In this document: piece by piece, positions 58,346 through 64,000 of the stretch
How positions within the stretch are numbered: position 1 is the stretch's first letter
Layout of the letters: each line of letters begins with the position of its first letter
Assembly (NCBI GenBank): GCA_951213105.1
Contig: OX578146.1
Span: 110,037,776-110,101,775, forward strand
Length of the DNA stretch: 64,000 bases
Direction of reading: 5' to 3'
Source of the DNA: Amaurobius ferox
Taxonomy: Eukaryota > Arthropoda > Arachnida > Araneae > Amaurobiidae
Notes under the pieces: generated by a model
Told to the model about the DNA's origin: nothing
Database searches by the model: none
Seen by the model: only the letters and a program-made list of their open reading frames with translations
Position numbers and translations under genes: made by a program

Positions 58346-58452
58346 GTATCAGTTATATGGTGATGAAGACAGCTAAAATGCCCAAAACTGTTTTACGGAT
58401 GTTGGGGGCAATCCTAACTTTGTTATGCATATTAGTGATATTTAAGTTTTGA
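58346..58452 (+). CDS. Possible alternative short terminal exon (hydrophobic tail)
   Basis: A good acceptor (TTCTTCTTTCCATTGCAG) followed, in the phase required after the transmembrane exon, by 35 codons and a stop: ISYMVMKTAKMPKTVL... ending LCILVIFKF. It would replace the normal cytoplasmic tail with a very short one. The second half coincides with the start of a 60-bp tandem repeat, which argues it may be chance. No polyadenylation signal was assigned. Confidence 0.2.
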
Positions 58453-58600
58453 ATTTATGTATCACTAATATGATTAACTTTGTTATGCATATTAGTAATA
58501 TTTAATTTTTAAATTTATGTATAACTAATATGATTACCTTTGCTATGTATATTAGTAATATTTAATTTTAAACTGTATGTATCACTAATATAAGTTTGTG
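58411..58600. repeat. 60-bp tandem repeat, about three copies
   Basis: CTTTGTTATGCATATTAG recurs at exact 60-bp steps (58418, 58478, 58538 with variants). Each unit contains the inverted pair ATATTAGTGATA and TATCACTAATAT. Confidence 0.9.
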
Positions 58601-59010
58601 AATGTTAAATTTAGTGATGTATTTTAGCGATGCTTAATTTTTAAAATTTATGTATTTCATTGTAAAGAGCTCAAAAATGTATATATATATCATCTAAGTG
58701 AAATTAAACAAATGAGTTTACTTGTTTCTTTATTGCATTTTAAAATTATTGCAGCAAGTATCTCGAGCTTCAAAATTTGAATGCAAAATTTGAATATTTT
58801 AGCAGTAGTTGTGATGCACCTTAACTTCTGATTTATGCATTTCCGTTATCTGATATCAACGGAGAATCGTATTTCTTATCCAATAAAACCGCAATGATAT
58901 GTTCATTCTTATTCTGTCTTTTTATTTCCCTATGCTTGTCGCTCAGTATATAATCACAAAAGTTATATTCTAAAATTGTTTTTTTTTTCTATTTCCACCT
59001 TGATATTCAG

Positions 59011-59096
59011 GCCGCATGGATTTCAGTTCTTCTACTGAGGTACAAAAAGGCAACATAATGGATTCTGTTTCTCATTTCAAGACTGAAAAATTTTAA
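59011..59096 (+). CDS. Possible alternative short terminal exon (polar tail)
   Basis: An acceptor (polypyrimidine tract then GATATTCAG) followed, in the phase set by the transmembrane exon, by about 28 codons and a stop: GRMDFSSSTEVQKGNIMD and a Ser/His/Lys-rich end. It would give a short, Ser/Thr-rich cytoplasmic tail. Supported only by splice signal, phase and an in-frame stop. Confidence 0.25.
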
Positions 59097-60000
59097 AATA
59101 CCTGATATTTGAGAATTTAATGGATGTTAATATCTCATTTATTTAAGGGACACTAGGACAAGAAACTTCACAATAACTGTTATCTGAGAATTTAATGGAT
59201 CTTAATATCCGATTCATTTTAGGAAGTCCAAGATAGAAAATTTCATAATAAGGGATAACTCAGCAACTTATGGATCTTAATATCTAATTCGTTTTAGGAA
59301 ATATAGAGCCCAAAACTATAGCTCATAAAACAATAACTCATAAATCATTATTTTGTTATTCTTAATAACAACCTCATTTAAGGAATTCTAGGACAGAAAA
59401 TTCACAACTGATGTTTGAGCATTTTATGGATCTAAAATTCCAATTTATTTAAGAGAATCTTGGATAAAAAGCTTCCCAATAACTTATATCTGAGTATTTT
59501 ATTGTTTCTTATGCCCAATCCATTTAAGGGAGTATTGGACAGAAAATGTCACAATAACTGATACCTGAGCATTTTATGGAGCTTAATATCCGATATGTTT
59601 TACAGGAGATTAGGTCAGAAAACTTCCCGATAACTGATTTCTGAGCATTTTATTATTAGTATTAATGTCCGATCAACTTAAGGCAGTATAGAACAGGAAA
59701 CTTCACAATAACCGATATCTGAGTATTTAATAGATCACAATACTCGATCAGTTTAAGTATGTCTAAGGGCAGAAAACTTCGTAGTAACTGATATCTGACT
59801 ATTTTAATGTCCTTAATATCCAATCCGTTAAGGATAATTTAGGAGAGCATATATCACAATTGATAATTGAGTACTTTATGGATCATAATATCCCATTCAT
59901 TTTAAAGGAGTCTAGGAGAGAAAATTTCATAATAACTGATATCTGAACATTTTATGAATGTTAATATCTGATCTGTTTAAGGGAGATCTGAACAGAAAAT
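59097..60000. repeat. ~78-bp tandem repeat, about eleven diverged copies
   Basis: Units contain AATAACTGATATCTGAGCAT, then TTTATGGATCTTAATATC, then CGATTCATTTAAGGGAGT and CTAGGACAGAAAACTTCAC. Clear copies are spaced 74-79 bp apart between 59550 and 59950. Confidence 0.85.
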
Positions 60001-60389
60001 AAAAGAAAATGATTTTTTTATTAATTTAAAAAACTTAGAAGTATAGAATAGAATAACACAAATGTTATTTAAATACTTTAATTAAAACTTTAGGAACTTA
60101 TAGATTAAAATTTAGTTATTTGATACTGTGTGAATCAGAGTTTTGAAACCCTGTTTCCTTTGAAACGGAGTTCATGAATTGTTTAAAATCTCATTTAATA
60201 TAATTCAAGATATGCTTTAAGTAGAACTATGAAATTTGAAACACAATTATTCTATTTTTAACTTGTTTTTATTTTCAGAATTTTATCATAGAAATTTAAA
60301 TTTTAATTTTAATATGTTTGATATACAAATGAATCATATGAAAATGCTTTCTTCATCACACATTTTTTATTTTTTTATTAATCATTATA

Positions 60390-60860
60390 TATATACATTT
60401 CTCTTATATTCTTTTTTATATCAATCACAAATTAAAGTGAAATTTTTTCGCCTCATAAAAATTTCTTTATTTTGTAAATTAACGATTTGAATGTATAGCT
60501 ATATCATATTTAAAATCTTTATATTTTTTGCGATTTTCATTAAAAATATTTTAGTTATTTTTAATTATTTTTATAGCATATTTACACGTATTAAAAGATC
60601 AACCTAATATACATTAATCTTTATAAATATATTTCTCTTTTATATTCTTTTTTATATCAATCAAAAATTAAAGTGAAATTTTTTCGCCTTATAAAAATTT
60701 CTTTATTTTGTAAACTAACGATTTGAATGTATAGCTATATCAAATTTAAAATCCTTATATTTTTTACGATTTTCTTTAAAAATAATTTAGTTATTTTTAA
60801 TTATTTTTTATAGCATATTTACAAGTATTAAAAGATAAACCTGTGTAAAAAATTCAATTC
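60390..60860. repeat. Tandem duplication, period ~233 bp
   Basis: TTTCTCTTATATTC / TTTCTCTTTTATATTC start two copies sharing CAATCAMAAATTAAAGTG, TTTTTTCGCCTYATAAAAA and ACGATTTGAATGTATAGC. 60001-60389 and 60861-61123 are AT-rich with no feature. Confidence 0.85.
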
Positions 60861-61123
60861 AACTCTTCATAAATATGAGAAATAAAATCTTTCATTGTAG
60901 ACCCCCTTTAACTTGGGCGTAATATTGAAAATCCAAGGACGTGAAGGAAACCTCGCAATAATCGCTATATCGCAGTATCCAAGCTTGCTGTAAGCGAGAT
61001 TAACTGTATTTTGAAAGATTTAGAAAATGCATCGGTTTCACCCGATAAATAGGGAACTATTTTAAAATTATATTCAGAAATACAGCTTTATTATTGTCTA
61101 AATATCTATTGTAAATTTTTTAG

Positions 61124-61329
61124 CCATCCAAGAAGACAAGCGCTACATATACGCTGCAGCAACGCAACGGTACGTAGACATAGACAAGACGAGGTCCCTG
61201 CCGGCCTATCACGATCCAGCCCTTATACATTTCCCTACACCTTACGCTACAGTTCCGATGGGGGATGATATTTCTGAAGGGGGTCTAAAAGATGACCCCA
61301 ACCAAGAAATGAAGCTGTTCTTACCTCAG
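61124..61329 (+). CDS. sDscam: sDscam first cytoplasmic exon
   Basis: 206 bp (acceptor TTTTTAG phase 1, donor CAG|GTACAT phase 0), 68 codons with no stop: AIQEDKRYIYAAATQRY, then VDIDKTRSLPAYHDPALIHF, then PTPYATVPMGDD and NQEMKLFLPQ. It is GC-richer than its surroundings and clearly coding. Several tyrosines (IY, RYVDI, AYHD, PYATV) are potential phosphorylation or adaptor sites, but no classical motif is certain. The gene must continue, since the last codon is followed by a donor, and no later exon was recognised before 64000. Confidence 0.88.
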
Positions 61330-62234
61330 GTACATATAGCTTTGTATTATAATAACTACTCATACATACAAGATATGTCAGGTTGATAGATAATAAAAAA
61401 TAATATGAAATCAAAACATTTTATATGTACTCACTTTTTATAACGCTTTATAAAGTAGAAAATAATTTATTTTCACTTGAAAATGTTAACAATTTGTGTG
61501 TGTAGATTAAAAGTGGGCGGTTTCCAAACGAGGACAATTTCCAATATTTTTCAGTCACCTTCATTGACTATTTGCATTCTGATCACATATACATTTCAAT
61601 AGTTAATGTATTCGATATTGTTCCCAACCACTTAATTTTTTTCTGAAGATTCAAATTGTCAATATTTTCAAGTTAATAAAGTTATTTTCTACTTATAAAA
61701 GTTGTATCCTTTTTCATTTATTTTATTTTTTAACTATTTAGTTTTATAAACTAAGTAGTTAAAATATTTATAACTATTTAGATTTATAAACTAAATAGTT
61801 ATGAATGTTTCAATTTTATTTTAAACAAAGTTGTCATTATTACAAAATTAATTTACGAAACCGTAGAACACCTAACAAAACGTACCTGTCCCGAAAATAG
61901 TGATACTCACTATATTTTGAATCAATAATAATTTTTCCCTCAAAGTGATAGGAATAATCAATCAAAGAAATTTAACTTAATTTTCTACATTAGTGAATTT
62001 TTATTAATATGGAGTCATTTTCGTTAATTTGGAGATATTTTCAAAACGTCGCCAGTTTTGGTGATATTGAACCAAATTTATTGCCAAGAACATCAATTGT
62101 TTTAAAATAAAATTTTGCTAAACGTTCAAACAGAAATCTACCAAATGAAATTAAAAGAAAAAAGGTAAAAGAATGATTAGTTGGGATTAGCTGTTGTAAT
62201 CAGAATTACTACATCTTAACTTGAGAACAACTGT
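61330..62234 (+). other. Intron or 3' flank with two adjacent palindromes
   Basis: AT-rich. At 61728-61805 two palindromic units lie in tandem, TAACTATTTAG..TTTATAAA..CTAAGTAGTTA and TAACTATTTAGATTTATAAA followed by CTAAATAGTTA. No exon recognised. Confidence 0.6.
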
Positions 62235-64000
62235 AAAAATCTGATGTGGGCAGCACATGACTTTCCCTGCAGACTTATATTCACGTTCTCTTTATTTTAA
62301 TTACATTTAATTCACTTTTAATTCAATTGTCGTTCTCATTTGATAACTGGACTTATTTTCAAAGGTGTCGTAGAGAAAATACGAAAAAACTAAAATATCT
62401 CGAGAACGGCTAGTCCTAGTGTAATGGGGTTGGCCTTATTCTTTTCTTCGTTAAAATTACGTATTAAACAAGCACAAGCATTTCATGGATATATTTGAGC
62501 ATACGTAGTATTTTATTTTAGATTTTGGCGATTTTTGCAGGCCATTTTGCAAAACAAGGCAGGTTATTTTTTTCCGAATCATATCAAAATCTAATCAGCA
62601 CCAGGGTGTCCCACAAGTGATTTACCTACCAAATTTCGTGGAATTCGGTCAATTAGTTTTTCAGCTAGAGTGGATACAAGATTTTGGAGGCCATTTTGCA
62701 AAAAAAGGTGGGTTCTTTTATCCCGAATCGTACCCAAAACTAATCAGCACCAGATTCGCCGACAAGTGACTTACCAAATTGTATGAAAGTCGGTCAATTA
62801 CTTTTTTAGTTAGAGTGGATACAAAATCTGCACAAACAGACACACAGACAGACACACAGACTCACAGACACACAGACACACACACAGACGTCACGCTAAA
62901 ATAGTTTTCTCGTATTCTAGAGGTCTCGAAACGTGTAGATACGTCGAAAACTCGAGTTGCGATTTTCGCCATGATTCCAATACTTTTTCTATACATTACC
63001 ATGTATTGCAGGGAAAGTACTATTCCCTATACATTACCATGTATTGCAGGGAAAGTAGTGATTCCAATACTTTTCCTATACATTACAATGTATTGCAGGG
63101 AAAGTAAAAATCTGATGTGGGCAGCACATGACTTTCCCTGCAGACTTATATCCACGTTCTCTTTATTTTAATTAAATTTAATTCACTTTTAATTCAATTT
63201 TCGTTCTCATTTGGTAACTGGACTTATTTTCAAAGCTGGCGTAGAGAAATACGAAAAACTAAAATATCTCGAGAACGGCTAGTCCTAGTGTAATGGGGTT
63301 GATCTTAGTCTTTTCTTCGTTAAAAATTACGTATAAAACAAGCTTTTAATGGATATATTTGAGCATACGTAGTTTCTTATTTTAAATTTTGAAGATTTTT
63401 GCGGGCCATTTTGCAAAAAGAGCCAGGTTATTTTTTTCCGAATCGTACCAAAATCTAATCAGCACCAGGGTGACCTACAAGCGACTTATCTACAAAATTT
63501 TGTGAAATTCGGTCCATTAGATTTTCAGCTAGAGTGGATACAAGCTTAAGGTGGATACTGGCCATTTTGCAAAAAAAAAGCGGGATCTTTTATCCCAAAT
63601 CGTATCCAAAATTAATCAGCACCAGATTCATCCACAAGTGACTTACCAACCAAATTTTATGAAAATCGGTCAATTAGTTTTTTAGTTAGAGTGGATACAA
63701 AATCTGCACAGACAGACACACAGACAGACACACACACAGACACACACACAGACGTCACGCTAAAAATAGTTTTTCCGTATTCTAGAGGTCTCGAAACGTG
63801 TAGATCCGTCGAAAACTCGAGTTGCGATTTTCGTCATGATTCCAATACTTTCCCTATACATTACCATGTATTGCAGGGAAAGTAAAAATCTGATGTGGGC
63901 AGCACATGACTTTCCCTGCAGACTTATATTCACGTTCTCTTTATTTTAATTACATGTAATTCACTTTTAATTCAATTTTCTTTCTCGTTTGCTAACTGGA
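62235..64000 (+). repeat. Tandem array of the dispersed hairpin-ended repeat family
   Basis: Unit starts (AAAAATCTGATGTGGGCAGC) fall at about 62235, 63106 and 63884; the last unit is cut by the window. Each unit has CTCGAGAACGGCTAGTCCTA, GCACCAG phrases, an ACACAGACAGAC microsatellite, GACGTCACGCTAAAA, and ends with the hairpin CTTTCCCTATACATTACCAT..ATGTATTGCAGGGAAAG. The first unit has three copies of the hairpin end (62976-63105). No coding frame. Confidence 0.9.

Overview
The window is AT-rich, intron-rich animal DNA. Its single host gene, on the + strand, is a Dscam-family cell-adhesion gene of the shortened type (sDscam, beta-like) known from Chelicerata, so the source is most likely an arachnid or other chelicerate. 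The species cannot be fixed from the sequence. No complete standalone host gene other than this one is visible. The rest is introns, promoter regions and mobile DNA.

Layout of the gene. The 5' half is a tandem array of alternative first-exon cassettes. Cassette 1 is represented only by its last exon (3803-3964). Cassette 2 runs 4645-10399 and cassette 3 runs 10813-21169; each has a signal-peptide exon, an Ig1 exon and two half-exons for Ig2. Cassette 4 (22122-28767) has a signal-peptide exon, an Ig1 exon and one uninterrupted Ig2 exon. The constant part follows: Ig3 (30517-30664 and 32759-32907), FN1 (37419-37550 and 50301-50471), FN2 (52764-52834 and 54454-54694), FN3 (55682-55777 and 56797-56979), a transmembrane exon (57767-57934) and the first cytoplasmic exon (61124-61329). 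The gene leaves that exon with an open frame and presumably ends beyond the window. Every cassette and every complete domain module begins and ends in phase 1, so any cassette can be joined to Ig3. Each mRNA would carry one cassette, giving a surface receptor with a different Ig1-Ig2 tip on a common stalk.

Upstream of each of the three visible signal-peptide exons (about 170-205 bp before the ATG) lies a GGCGC-centred motif. It is an identical 11-mer before cassettes 2 and 3, and a related TATGGCGCC before cassette 4. This is the best candidate for a promoter-choice element and resembles the core of CTCF-type sites.

Mobile and repeat content. Two related Ty3/gypsy-like LTR retrotransposons are present. 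One lies antisense at the left edge (1-3287, truncated by the window). The other lies sense within the FN1 intron (40381-50044), with two 840-bp LTRs, a GTCAC target duplication and frameshifts in gag and pol. Both carry the same TTTAAAC slippery heptamer directly before the gag stop. Two SINEs, one with a tRNA-like head (19449-19745) and one with a 5S-rRNA-like head (53918-54291, minus), share a common 3' body. There are also other tRNA-derived SINE fragments, a dead mariner-like element, a 250-bp foldback, a dispersed family that becomes tandem at 62235-64000, and many intronic minisatellites.
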